The notes under the pieces were generated by a model. That model saw only the letters and a program-made list of their open reading frames with translations. It had not been told where the DNA came from and did not search any database. Shown here piece by piece: positions 55,995 to 64,000 of a stretch of 64,000 nt of DNA. The position numbers were made by a program, and so were the translations under genes. Origin of the DNA: Lactobacillus bombicola (GTDB taxonomy: Bacteria > Bacillota > Bacilli > Lactobacillales > Lactobacillaceae); NCBI RefSeq assembly GCF_900112665.1, contig NZ_FOMN01000002.1, positions 62,001 through 126,000 of the forward strand, written 5' to 3'. Position 1 is the stretch's first letter. Each line of letters opens with the position of its first letter.

Positions 55995-57551
55995 TTATTC
56001 CCATTCAATAGTTGAAGGTGGCTTACTCGTTACATCATAAACGACGCGGTTAACGTTATCAACTTCGTTAATAATTCTCGTTGAAACTTTTTGCAAGACC
56101 TCCCACGGCAAGCGCGCAAAATCAGCTGTCATCCCATCAATCGAAGTTACTGCCCGAATGCCAATCGTATAGTCATAAGTCCGCCCGTCACCCATGACAC
56201 CAACTGATTTAATTCCTGGTAAAACTGTGAAATATTGCCAGACGTCTTCTTCTAGACCTGCCTTTTTAATTTCTGCACGTAAGATGGCATCACTTTCACG
56301 TACCAATTCTAATTTAGGTGCAGTAACTTCACCTAACACCCGAATCCCAAGACCGGGACCAGGAAACGGCTGACGCCAAACTAAGTCATGCGGAATCCCT
56401 AATTCTTCACCAAGCTGACGCACTTCATCCTTAAATAATTTTCGTAATGGTTCAATTAGTTGAAAGTACATATCCTGAGGCAGACCGCCGACATTGTGAT
56501 GGGACTTAATTGTCTGTGCTGTATTGGTGCCGCTTTCAATTACGTCAGTATAGAGTGTACCCTGCGCCAAAAAATCAACTTCATGCATCTTTTGCGCTTC
56601 TTCGTTGAAAACTTCGATGAATTCCTTACCGATGATTTTACGCTTTTGCTCGGGATCAGTTACACCCTTTAATTTAGTTAAAAAGCGCTCTTGGGCATTT
56701 ACCCGCACAATGTTCACACCTAAATCACGATTCAAGGCGGCCATTACTTCGTCACCTTCATTTTTGCGCAACATCCCGTGATCAACAAAAATGGCAGTTA
56801 ATTGATCACCAATTGCCCTATGTAACAAAGTAGCCGTCACGCTAGAGTCTACCCCACCAGATAAGCCTAATATTACCTTTTTATCACCAACTGTGTGCTG
56901 AATATTAGCAATTTCCAGCTCAATAAAATCAGCCATTGACCAGTTAGCTTTAGCTTTGCAGACTTTAAAAGCAAAATTACGCAAAATATCTAAGCCATAT
57001 TCAGTATTGCGAACTTCAGCATGAAATTGAATGCCATAAAACTTGCTTTGTTCATTAGCAATCGCCGCAATCGGACAATTTTTACTTGAAGCAATTGTCT
57101 TAAAACCACTTGGTGCCTGCTTAACTAAGTCACCATGACTCATCCAAACAAACTCATCTTTTGGTAAGCCATCAAATAAAACCGAATTTGCATCTTCTAC
57201 TTGAATGTCAGCTTTACCATATTCAGAATTATCAGCTTTTTCAACTTTACCGTTTAAATAAGACGACATTAATTGCATGCCATAGCAAATACCTAAGATA
57301 GGAATTCCTAATTCAAAAATTTTAGAATCAACCTTTAAAGCATTGTCATCATAAATACTGTTAGGACCACCGGAAAAAATAATGCCCTTAGGATTAATTT
57401 TTCTAATTTTTTCTAAGCTAAGATCGTGCGGTAATAGTTCAGAATAAATGCCAAAATCACGCAAGCGCCGCGTGATTAGTTGATTATATTGACTACCAAA
57501 GTCTAAAACAATAATTTCATCAAAATCATGAATCTTTTTTCTCACTGACAT
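55995..57551 (-). CDS. guaA: GMP synthase (glutamine-hydrolysing)
   Basis: 518 residues. Class I amidotransferase with nucleophile Cys89 in GICYGMQLM and the His-Glu pair in [15 protein letters not shown] pyrophosphatase PP-loop [12 protein letters not shown] near 232; the C-terminal dimerisation domain ends in [10 protein letters not shown]. It converts XMP to GMP. AAAGGAG precedes the ATG. It is monocistronic, divergent from the xpt-pbuX salvage operon. Confidence 0.97.
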   Translation of the reverse strand: MSVRKKIHDFDEIIVLDFGSQYNQLITRRLRDFGIYSELLPHDLSLEKIRKINPKGIIFSGGPNSIYDDNALKVDSKIFELGIPILGICYGMQLMSSYLNGKVEKADNSEYGKADIQVEDANSVLFDGLPKDEFVWMSHGDLVKQAPSGFKTIASSKNCPIAAIANEQSKFYGIQFHAEVRNTEYGLDILRNFAFKVCKAKANWSMADFIELEIANIQHTVGDKKVILGLSGGVDSSVTATLLHRAIGDQLTAIFVDHGMLRKNEGDEVMAALNRDLGVNIVRVNAQERFLTKLKGVTDPEQKRKIIGKEFIEVFNEEAQKMHEVDFLAQGTLYTDVIESGTNTAQTIKSHHNVGGLPQDMYFQLIEPLRKLFKDEVRQLGEELGIPHDLVWRQPFPGPGLGIRVLGEVTAPKLELVRESDAILRAEIKKAGLEEDVWQYFTVLPGIKSVGVMGDGRTYDYTIGIRAVTSIDGMTADFARLPWEVLQKVSTRIINEVDNVNRVVYDVTSKPPSTIEWE

Positions 57552-57701
57552 TCTGGCTCCTTTGCTAATTAAATATCAAATCATCTAAACTGTACTAAGA
57601 ATTTAAGGTGGGGTCAACTACTTTTTAAATAAAAAATTTTTTCTCAAAAATTATATCGATATATGCCTGAACTAATTTATTTTTAAAATCCCCCCTTAAT
57701 C
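57552..57701. other. Spacer between guaA and the xpt promoter
   Basis: About 150 gene-free AT-rich bases that must hold the guaA promoter; no riboswitch or clear operator is seen on the guaA side. Confidence 0.4.
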
Positions 57702-57730
57702 TTGCACAACTAAATTTACTTTGTTAGAAT
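57702..57730 (+). promoter_or_regulatory. Promoter of xpt-pbuX
   Basis: TTGCAC (57702-57707), 17 bases, TAGAAT (57725-57730), with TG before the -10. Confidence 0.75.
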
Positions 57731-57751
57731 GCATACACAAGCAAATATTAT

Positions 57752-57888
57752 GTCTATATATTGCCGTAATCTGGTCGGCAGTCTCTACTCAGAACCGTGA
57801 ATTCTGAACTATGGATCAAGTACAAATAGCGCAGTGTCACTGTCTTATTGGTCTTTTTTACCATAGTTTTGGTAGAAAAGACCTTTTT
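57752..57888 (+). ncRNA. Guanine (purine) riboswitch with terminator, upstream of xpt
   Basis: P1 GTCTATA/TATGGAT, P2 GCCG/CGGC, the conserved J2/3 AGTCTCTAC, P3 TCAGA/TCTGA with loop ACCGTGAAT, whose CC can pair with GG in loop 2 (57752-57816). The specificity base in J3/1 (AACTATG) is C, the guanine/hypoxanthine/xanthine type. The expression platform is a terminator (57850-57888, GGTCTTTT...AAAAGACC then T's) just before the xpt ribosome site. High purine should stop transcription. Confidence 0.92.
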
Positions 57889-57905
57889 GTTTTAGGAGGA
57901 AAAGT

Positions 57906-58484
57906 ATGAAATTGCTGGAAGATCGTATTCGCAACGATAGCGAAGTTTTACCCGGAAATGTCCTAAAGATTAACTCATTTTTAAATCATCAAGTTGATCC
58001 TGAATTAATGATGGCCGTTGGAACAGAATTTGCTCATCTTTTCAAAGATACCGGTATCACCAAAGTCTTAACTTGTGAAGCTTCAGGAATCGCGCCTGGG
58101 GTAATGACTGCCTATGAGTTACACGTACCCATGGTCTTTGCCCGTAAAAAAAAGCCCTCGACACTTAACGATGAAGTATATTGGGCGGATGTTTATTCTT
58201 ACACCAAGAAAACCACTAACCAAATTTGTGTTGAACAAAAATTTCTCAATCCCAACGACCGTTTATTAATTATTGATGATTTTCTAGCTAATGGTGAAGC
58301 CGTTAAGGGCATGATTAATATTGCTCATCAAGCCTATGCGGAAATAGCTGGCGTGGGCGTAGTCGTAGCTAAGTCTTTTCAAGGCGGTAGCACTTGGATT
58401 AAAAAACATGGCTATAAACTTGAAGCTTTAGCAAACATTGCTAGTTTAGCTGATAATCAAGTACATTTTGTAGGGGAAAATTAA
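57906..58484 (+). CDS. xpt: Xanthine phosphoribosyltransferase
   Basis: 192 residues. PRPP-binding motif LLIIDDFLANGEAVKGM and the family start MKLLEDRIRNDSEVLPGNVL identify Xpt, which converts xanthine to XMP, the substrate of the neighbouring GuaA. AGGAGG lies 6 bases before the ATG. It overlaps pbuX by one base (TAATG). Confidence 0.96.
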   Translation: MKLLEDRIRNDSEVLPGNVLKINSFLNHQVDPELMMAVGTEFAHLFKDTGITKVLTCEASGIAPGVMTAYELHVPMVFARKKKPSTLNDEVYWADVYSYTKKTTNQICVEQKFLNPNDRLLIIDDFLANGEAVKGMINIAHQAYAEIAGVGVVVAKSFQGGSTWIKKHGYKLEALANIASLADNQVHFVGEN

Positions 58485-59785
58485 TGCAAAAAGAAGTCAG
58501 TCAACAAAAAGCCGCCGTCCTTGGGCTGCAACATCTGTTAGCAATGTATTCTGGTGCAGTCGCAGTGCCACTTTTAATTGGGACAGCTCTAAAATTCAAC
58601 GCTGAACAAATGACCTATTTAGTTTCAATTGATATTTTTATGTGTGGGTTGGCAACTCTTTTACAGTTAATTACTAATCGCTTTTTTGGTATTGGCTTCC
58701 CTGTAATTCTTGGCTGCGCTATTCAGGCGGTTGCTCCCTTACAAATGATTGGTCGCAAATTTTCAATTAATGATATGTATGGGGCCATTATTATTGCCGG
58801 CATTTTCGTAATTTTAATTGCTGGGGTTTTTGCCAAAATCAAAAAATTCTTTCCCCCTGTTGTCACCGGTACCTTAATTACCACAATTGGTCTAACCTTA
58901 ATCCCAGTTGCCATTCAAAATATGGGCGGAGGCAATGCTACTGCTAAGGATTTTGGTAGTAGTCAAAATTTATTACTTGCCTTCTGCACTATGTTCATTA
59001 TTTTAGCTTTAGAAATTTGGACAAAAGGCTTTTTACAATCAATTTCAGTTTTAATAGGATTAATTAGCGGCACACTTATTGCTGCGTGCCTAGGTCTAGT
59101 TTCATTTGCCCCAGTAATTACAGCATCCTGGTTTCATTTACCGCAACTTTTTTACTTTGGAGCGCCTCATTTTGAATGGTCTTCCAGTTTAACAATGATC
59201 ATCATTGCCTTAGTTTCAATGGTTGAATCAACTGGCGTCTTCTTTGCCACGGGTGATTTGATTAAGCATCAAGTTTCAGAAGATGATCTTAAAAAAGGCT
59301 ATCGGGCAGAAGGGCTCGCTCAAATCCTAGGTGGTTTATTCAACGCTTTTCCTTACACGACCTTTTCGCAAAATGTTGGACTTTTACAATTGTCAGGCAT
59401 TAAAACTAAACGCCCCATTTATTGGGCCGCTGGATTGTTGATGACGATGGGACTGCTACCCAAAATTGGCGCTCTCGTCACCATTATTCCAACACCAGTA
59501 TTAGGTGGGGCCATGCTAGTAATGTTTACCATGATTGCCGTTCAGGGCATTAAAACTTTAGTCCAAGTTGATTTAAGTAATAACAATAATATTTTAATTA
59601 TTGCTATTTCAATTGGCCTGGGACTAGGTGTTACTATTTATCCACAGTTTTTCCACAATTTACCTGCAACAATTCAACTTTTCCTAAATAATGGTATTGT
59701 GATCACCAGTTTATCGGCTACTATCCTAAACTTACTACTCAATGATGCTAAGTCCAAAAACAGTTTGACTGCTAACCAAATTTAG
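58484..59785 (+). CDS. pbuX: Xanthine/uracil-type purine permease
   Basis: 433 residues, about 12-14 membrane segments of the NCS2 family. AAVLGLQHLLAMYSGAVAVP opens the protein, and the NCS2 signature region GLAQILGGLFNAFPYTTFSQNVGLLQ is present. It imports xanthine for Xpt under the same riboswitch. Confidence 0.94.
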   Translation: MQKEVSQQKAAVLGLQHLLAMYSGAVAVPLLIGTALKFNAEQMTYLVSIDIFMCGLATLLQLITNRFFGIGFPVILGCAIQAVAPLQMIGRKFSINDMYGAIIIAGIFVILIAGVFAKIKKFFPPVVTGTLITTIGLTLIPVAIQNMGGGNATAKDFGSSQNLLLAFCTMFIILALEIWTKGFLQSISVLIGLISGTLIAACLGLVSFAPVITASWFHLPQLFYFGAPHFEWSSSLTMIIIALVSMVESTGVFFATGDLIKHQVSEDDLKKGYRAEGLAQILGGLFNAFPYTTFSQNVGLLQLSGIKTKRPIYWAAGLLMTMGLLPKIGALVTIIPTPVLGGAMLVMFTMIAVQGIKTLVQVDLSNNNNILIIAISIGLGLGVTIYPQFFHNLPATIQLFLNNGIVITSLSATILNLLLNDAKSKNSLTANQI

Positions 59786-60118
59786 TCACATCATAGTAAA
59801 GTAAAATAGTACTCTTGTTCTATTATAGGGAGTGAAGTTAACGCTTAGAGTCAGACGCTAATACTATTTTATTTCCGTTAAGGCCGTATTCCGATATTCA
59901 AGCGGGGTGCGGTCTTTTAATGTGTACCTAATGCTAGTTTGATTGTAGTATTTATTTGATCCACTTTTCGATGACCCCCTGCAATGCCGCTTAATTTCCA
60001 TTACTAGTTACCCTCGACAAAAACAACTATAATTTCTCCTAAAAATCAACTATTTTTTTGCAATTAATGTCCATTTTTTAATACAATATACCTTAAGAAC
60101 TTTGAAAGGACAATATTT
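59786..60118. other. Spacer holding IS debris and the pepD promoter
   Basis: Contains the transposase remnant (59864-59971) and, left of it, an imperfect inverted repeat TTAACGC...GCGTCTGAC/ CTAAGCGTTAAC (about 59838-59862) that may be part of the IS end. The right 140 bases are AT-rich with no clear structure. Confidence 0.5.
59864..59971 (-). pseudogene. C-terminal remnant of an IS3-family transposase
   Basis: Translates as SKSGSNKYYNQTSIRYTLKD followed by RTPLEYRNTALTEIK-stop. The YYN...LK.RTP.EYR pattern is the conserved end of IS3/IS150-type OrfB. No upstream DDE region is present. Confidence 0.85.
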
Positions 60119-61534
60119 ATGAAAAAAGCAGAATGTACAACCATTCTTGTTGGTAAAAATGCCAGTATCGATGGTTCAACTATGATTGCCCGCAGTGAAG
60201 ATGGTGGTAGAACCATTATTCCAGAAGGGTTTGAAGTTATTACCCCTGAAAAACAACCTAAACACTATGAAAGTGTCATCAGTCACCAAAAAATTGATGA
60301 TGCAGATTTAGCTGAAACTCCTATGCGTTATACCAGCGCACCTGACGTTTCTGGTGAAAGTGGTATTTGGGCAGCAGCCGGAATCAACTCCGATAACATT
60401 GCGATGACTGCGACTGAAACAATTACAACAAATTCCCGTATTCAGGGAATTGATCCACTAGTTAGTGTAGGCGGACTTGGTGAAGAAGATTTTGTTACCC
60501 TAACTTTGCCTTATATCCATAGCGCCCTTGAAGGTGTTAAGCGTGTTGGCTACCTGCTAGAAAAATACGGTACCTATGAAATGAATGGGATGGCTTTTGC
60601 TGACCACGATGAAATTTGGTACCTGGAAACAATTGGCGGTCACCACTGGATTGCCCGCCGAATTCCAGATGATGCTTACGTAATTGCCCCTAACCGCTTA
60701 AATATTGACGAATTTAACTTTGGTCAAGATGGCTTTATGGCTGATACGCAACTAGAAGAATTAATTGACACTTACCACTTAAATCCTGATCATGACGGTT
60801 ACAATATGCGCCACATCTTTGGTAGTTCAACTATTAAAGATGCTCATTATAATAATCCACGGGCTTGGTATGTCCATAATTATTTTGATCCAGAATTTGG
60901 TGGCAAGCCAAGCGATCAGGATCAACCATTCATTTGTCATGCTAACCGCAAGATTAGTATCGAGGACATTTGCTTTGTTGAAAGTTCACACTACCAAGAT
61001 ACCCCATTTGATCCATACGGCGATCAAGGTACGCCTGAACAAAAGAAAGCTTTTCGGCCAATTGCTTTGAACCGTAACTTTGAAACACATATTTTACAAG
61101 TTAGAAACGATGTACCAGAAGAAATCGCTGGTGTTCAATGGCTTTGCTTTGGTCCAAATACCTTTAACAGTTTTGTCCCATTCTACACCAACGTTAATGA
61201 CACACCAGCTAGCTTCCAAACCGGTCCTAAGTTTGACTTGAACAAAATTTTCTGGTTAAACAAGCTAACTGCTCAACTTGGTGACACTAACTTTAAAGTT
61301 TACGGTGAATTAGAAAATGATTTTGAGCAAAAATCGTTAGCTGAGTGCCACTTCATTCAACATGAAACTGATAAAAAAGTCGCTGGACTTTCAGGTAAAG
61401 CAGTTGAAGATGCCCTAACAGAAGCTAATCAAAAGATGGCCGACCAAGTTTACAATAATACAATTGAGTTGCTCGGCAACATGGTTAACGAAGGACACAA
61501 CTTAGCCACATTGAAGTTCGATTTATTAGATTAA
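60119..61534 (+). CDS. pepD: C69-family dipeptidase PepD
   Basis: 471 residues, N-terminal-nucleophile hydrolase. Cys6 in MKKAECTTILVGK becomes the catalytic residue after loss of the short propeptide. GSTMIARSEDGGR, NSDNIAMTATETIT and GGHHWIARRIPD are family motifs. Cytoplasmic, broad-specificity dipeptide cleavage; lactobacilli typically carry several copies. AAAGGA precedes the ATG. Confidence 0.93.
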   Translation: MKKAECTTILVGKNASIDGSTMIARSEDGGRTIIPEGFEVITPEKQPKHYESVISHQKIDDADLAETPMRYTSAPDVSGESGIWAAAGINSDNIAMTATETITTNSRIQGIDPLVSVGGLGEEDFVTLTLPYIHSALEGVKRVGYLLEKYGTYEMNGMAFADHDEIWYLETIGGHHWIARRIPDDAYVIAPNRLNIDEFNFGQDGFMADTQLEELIDTYHLNPDHDGYNMRHIFGSSTIKDAHYNNPRAWYVHNYFDPEFGGKPSDQDQPFICHANRKISIEDICFVESSHYQDTPFDPYGDQGTPEQKKAFRPIALNRNFETHILQVRNDVPEEIAGVQWLCFGPNTFNSFVPFYTNVNDTPASFQTGPKFDLNKIFWLNKLTAQLGDTNFKVYGELENDFEQKSLAECHFIQHETDKKVAGLSGKAVEDALTEANQKMADQVYNNTIELLGNMVNEGHNLATLKFDLLD

Positions 61535-61562
61535 ACTTCTTAACGTCTACTAAATGTACGCC

Positions 61563-61605
61563 TTAAAAGCTGCTAACATTAAATAGTTGTTAGCAGCTTT
61601 TTAAT
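61563..61605 (+). terminator. Terminator of pepD
   Basis: AAAAGCTGCTAACA / TGTTAGCAGCTTTTT hairpin with T run. Confidence 0.9.
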
Positions 61606-61635
61606 TTTTCAGAATAAATATTTGATAATTCTTAC

Positions 61636-61673
61636 GCAAAAAAGTGTTGAGATTTCTCCCAACACTTTTTTAT
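61636..61673. terminator. Bidirectional terminator between pepD and tkt
   Basis: AAAAAAGTGTTG / CAACACTTTTTT stem; A and T runs on both sides. It serves tkt on the minus strand. Confidence 0.85.
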
Positions 61674-61719
61674 TATTCACTTATATCATATTTAAAATAA
61701 GAACTATTGCCTTATTTCA

Positions 61720-63705
61720 TTACTGGCAAATAGCTAAGTATGTTTTGACAATATTATCAACCGTAAAGCCAGATTTCTTTATCAGTTCGTCACCATCACC
61801 ACTTTCACCAAAGTGATTAATGCCAATAGCTGCTCCATCTAATCCTATAAATTGTCCCCAGTCATAAGTAGATGCCATTTCAATTGATACTCGGTGCTTA
61901 ATTGATTTAGGTAGAACTTTTTCTTGGTATTCTGGACCCTGCTTTAAAAATAGTTCAAAACTTGGCATTGATACCACGCGGACATTTTTGCCACTTTGTG
62001 CCAATTCTTTTTGCGCTGCTAAAGCCAAACTTACCTCAGAACCAGTAGCCATTAAAATACCTTCCGGTTCACCATTTTCTGCTTCCGCCAGGATATAACC
62101 ACCCTTTGAAACACCAGACTTAACGCTGTCTTGATAATTCAAGAGGGTTGGCAAATTCTGACGACCCAATATAAATGCTACTGGGTGATCTTTTTGATTA
62201 ATAGCGTATTGCCAAGAATAAATCGTTTCCAAATAATCAGCTGGACGAAATACAATTAAGTTAGGGATTGCCCTTATTCCTGCTAATTGTTCGATTGGTT
62301 GATGAGTAGGACCATCGGGGCCTAAAGAAATAGAATCATGACCAAAAATAAAGATTGACGGAATCTGCATTAAGGCAGACATCCTGATTGCATTTTTCAT
62401 ATAGTCTGAAAAAATAAAGAATGTGTTAGCAAATACTCTAGAGCCACCGTATAAAGTGATGCCGTTAATTGCCGCACCTTCAGCAAACTCACGAATACCA
62501 AAGTACAAGTTGTTTTTATCGTATGAATTGGGTTGAAAACCTTCATCACCATCAAAGTAGGTTTTGTCAGAACTGCCTAAATCTGCAGAACCGCCCCAAA
62601 TATTTAATTCTGACTTGCTAGTTTGCTGTAAAACTTGATGAATAGAATCTCTTGTTGAAAGAGCATCTGGTATTTCTAACTTATTTTCAGCAAAATTAAG
62701 TTTGACATTATTGTTAATATTCTTAATTAGTTGACTGCCAAGTTCAGGATTATTTTCAATGTAGTCTTGCAAGAGTTCTGACCATTTCTGGTGGGCTTTT
62801 TGACCTTCTGCTTTAACGTCCTCAAATGCAGCATAAGCCTCTTGAGGAACCTCAAATCGACCATACTCATAGCCAAGTTGCTTTTTAGTGGCAACAACTT
62901 GTTCTGCATCCAAAACCGCTCCATGAGCTAAATGGCTATCTGCAAATGGAGACGCGTAGCCTAAAACAGTGTTTACTTCAATTAAGGTCGGTCTTTTCTT
63001 TTCATCTTGAGCAACCTTAATTGCCGCATCAATATCATTTAGATTATTGCCATCAGTAACTTTAAAGTAATTCCAGCCGTATGCTTCAAATCTTTGTGCA
63101 ACGTTATCATCGCATTCTTGTGCCATACTTGCATCCATGGTATTGCGGTTTGAATCATATAACACAATCAAATTATTCAGTTGCAGATGCCCAGCTAAAC
63201 TAGCAGATTCATGGCTGATACCTTCCATTAAGTCCCCATCGCCAAGAATCACATAAACCTTATTATCAATAATTTGGTAATTAGGCTTGTTGTAGAGCGA
63301 ACTAAGGTGTTTTTCTGCCATAGCCATACCGACAGCCATACCGAATCCTTGTCCTAACGGACCAGTAGCAACGTCAACACCCGAAGTAGTAATTTCTGGG
63401 TGACCAGGAGTTTTACTACCTAAAGTTCTAAATTTTTTCAAATCAGTGATTGAAATATCAAAACCAAGCAAATGTAAAATAGCGTATAACATTGCTGACC
63501 CGTGACCTCCTGAAAGAACAAAACGGTCACGATTAAACCAGTGCGGATCAGTCACGTCAAATTTCATATTTTGATAGATAGTATATATTAACGGAGCAGC
63601 ACTTAAAGTAATACCACTATGTCCTGAGTTGGCTTTGTGAATTTCATCAATACTTAGAGCTCTAATTGCATTCACTGCTAAGTTATCTTTTGCCGTATAT
63701 TTCAT
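61720..63705 (-). CDS. tkt: Transketolase
   Basis: 661 residues, thiamine-diphosphate enzyme. TPP motif GDGDLMEGISHESASLAGHL near 154, HSGITLSAAPLIYTIYQ near the N-terminus, the catalytic glutamate region FGIREFAEGAAINGI and HDSISLGPDGPTHQPIEQLA are all conserved. It moves two-carbon units in the pentose phosphate pathway. It lies 17 bases after an ascorbate-type PTS EIIC gene, so it is probably part of a sugar-acid or pentose catabolic operon and may be a paralog of a housekeeping copy. Confidence 0.96.
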   Translation of the reverse strand: MKYTAKDNLAVNAIRALSIDEIHKANSGHSGITLSAAPLIYTIYQNMKFDVTDPHWFNRDRFVLSGGHGSAMLYAILHLLGFDISITDLKKFRTLGSKTPGHPEITTSGVDVATGPLGQGFGMAVGMAMAEKHLSSLYNKPNYQIIDNKVYVILGDGDLMEGISHESASLAGHLQLNNLIVLYDSNRNTMDASMAQECDDNVAQRFEAYGWNYFKVTDGNNLNDIDAAIKVAQDEKKRPTLIEVNTVLGYASPFADSHLAHGAVLDAEQVVATKKQLGYEYGRFEVPQEAYAAFEDVKAEGQKAHQKWSELLQDYIENNPELGSQLIKNINNNVKLNFAENKLEIPDALSTRDSIHQVLQQTSKSELNIWGGSADLGSSDKTYFDGDEGFQPNSYDKNNLYFGIREFAEGAAINGITLYGGSRVFANTFFIFSDYMKNAIRMSALMQIPSIFIFGHDSISLGPDGPTHQPIEQLAGIRAIPNLIVFRPADYLETIYSWQYAINQKDHPVAFILGRQNLPTLLNYQDSVKSGVSKGGYILAEAENGEPEGILMATGSEVSLALAAQKELAQSGKNVRVVSMPSFELFLKQGPEYQEKVLPKSIKHRVSIEMASTYDWGQFIGLDGAAIGINHFGESGDGDELIKKSGFTVDNIVKTYLAICQ

Positions 63706-63722
63706 TTTTAACTCCTTAAATT

Positions 63723-64000
63723 TTATTTGGTTAATCTAACTACGTTCTTTTGCTTCTTATCTAAGGTAATTGATACGATAAAGAAAATTACCAATGCAGC
63801 TACCAGTGCAGCAATGATTAATGAACGACCACCAAGTAAACCACTATACCCAACATAGGAGCCAACAATACCAAAGTCAGCATCTGCATAACTAGCTGTT
63901 CCTAAGCCCAAGTGCCCTAATACTGGGATTAAAATAATTGGTACAAAAGAAATCAATAAGCCGTGAATAAATGATCCAATGACACAACCACGACGACCAC
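63723..64000 (-). CDS. PTS EIIC, ascorbate/UlaA type, C-terminal part (runs off the window)
   Basis: The open frame continues to the window edge; visible residues start GRRGCVIGSFIHGLLISFVP and include GTASYADADFGIVGSYVGYS, then a last membrane helix (IIAALVAALVIFFIVSI) and a Lys-rich tail. GRRG..IGSF.HG and DADFG match UlaA/SgaT permeases. The N-terminal part lies beyond base 64000. With tkt directly downstream, it belongs to a ula-like operon. Confidence 0.8.
   Translation of the reverse strand, partial: GRRGCVIGSFIHGLLISFVPIILIPVLGHLGLGTASYADADFGIVGSYVGYSGLLGGRSLIIAALVAALVIFFIVSITLDKKQKNVVRLTK

Overview
The window is AT-rich, densely packed bacterial chromosome that suggests a homofermentative Lactobacillus of the L. 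delbrueckii/acidophilus group. Evidence for this: rpoB and rpoC both start with TTG, and the blocks pth-mfd-rqcP-divIC-S1-tilS-ftsH-hslO-dusB-lysS and murF-cshA / acpS-alr, a pepD-type C69 dipeptidase, an L-2-hydroxyisocaproate-type dehydrogenase and many PTS genes are all typical of that group. The species cannot be fixed from sequence reading alone; a host-associated member such as a bee-gut or vaginal lineage would fit.

Layout. 1-7909 (minus): 5' part of rpoC, rpoB, then clpC behind a strong terminator. 8478-18943: a 10.5-kb integrated element inserted in the 3' end of a tRNA-Pro(CGG) gene. It has an integrase, a CI-like repressor diverging from Cro/antirepressor/AlpA-like genes, a Prim-Pol plus D5/SF3 helicase replication pair, an iteron-type candidate origin, a structured non-coding segment, one unrecognised cargo gene and two tandem ArpU-type regulators. 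It has no capsid, tail or lysis genes, so it has the architecture of a phage-inducible chromosomal island (phage satellite). 18931-19119: tRNA-Pro and tRNA-Gly. 19277-20089: a DUF2785 gene. 20097-23926: what looks like a second, decayed integrative element using the 3' end of lysS. A 72-bp lysS 3'-end copy and a broken integrase mark its far end, and an ABC-2 exporter is its surviving cargo.

23927-36939 (minus): the translation, tRNA-modification, repair and division block from lysS to pth. A striking nested palindrome (36993-37065) lies between pth and a divergent CBS-ACT (CbpA-type) gene. 37927-44786 (minus): alr, acpS, cshA, murF, rpmE2, an L-HicDH-type dehydrogenase and a ribokinase. 44996-47098: an APC transporter and a small basic secreted protein. 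47371-53660: two divergent operons (isomerase, EIIBC, DeoR, EIIA; and AlsE-like epimerase, RpiB-like isomerase, LacI) with cre and LacI-type operators, which I read as a rare-hexose (allose/allulose-like) PTS pathway. 54167-55839: a frameshifted MDR oxidoreductase gene and an Rgg/RRNPP-like regulator with an apparently leaderless start.

55995-59785: guaA and, opposite, a guanine-riboswitch-controlled xpt-pbuX salvage operon. The hpt gene often found between tilS and ftsH is absent there. 59864-59971: an IS3-family transposase remnant. 60119-64000: pepD, transketolase and the C-terminal part of an ascorbate-type PTS EIIC. The main points for a second look are the satellite with its origin and repeated control sites, the decayed lysS-borne element, and the rare-sugar locus.
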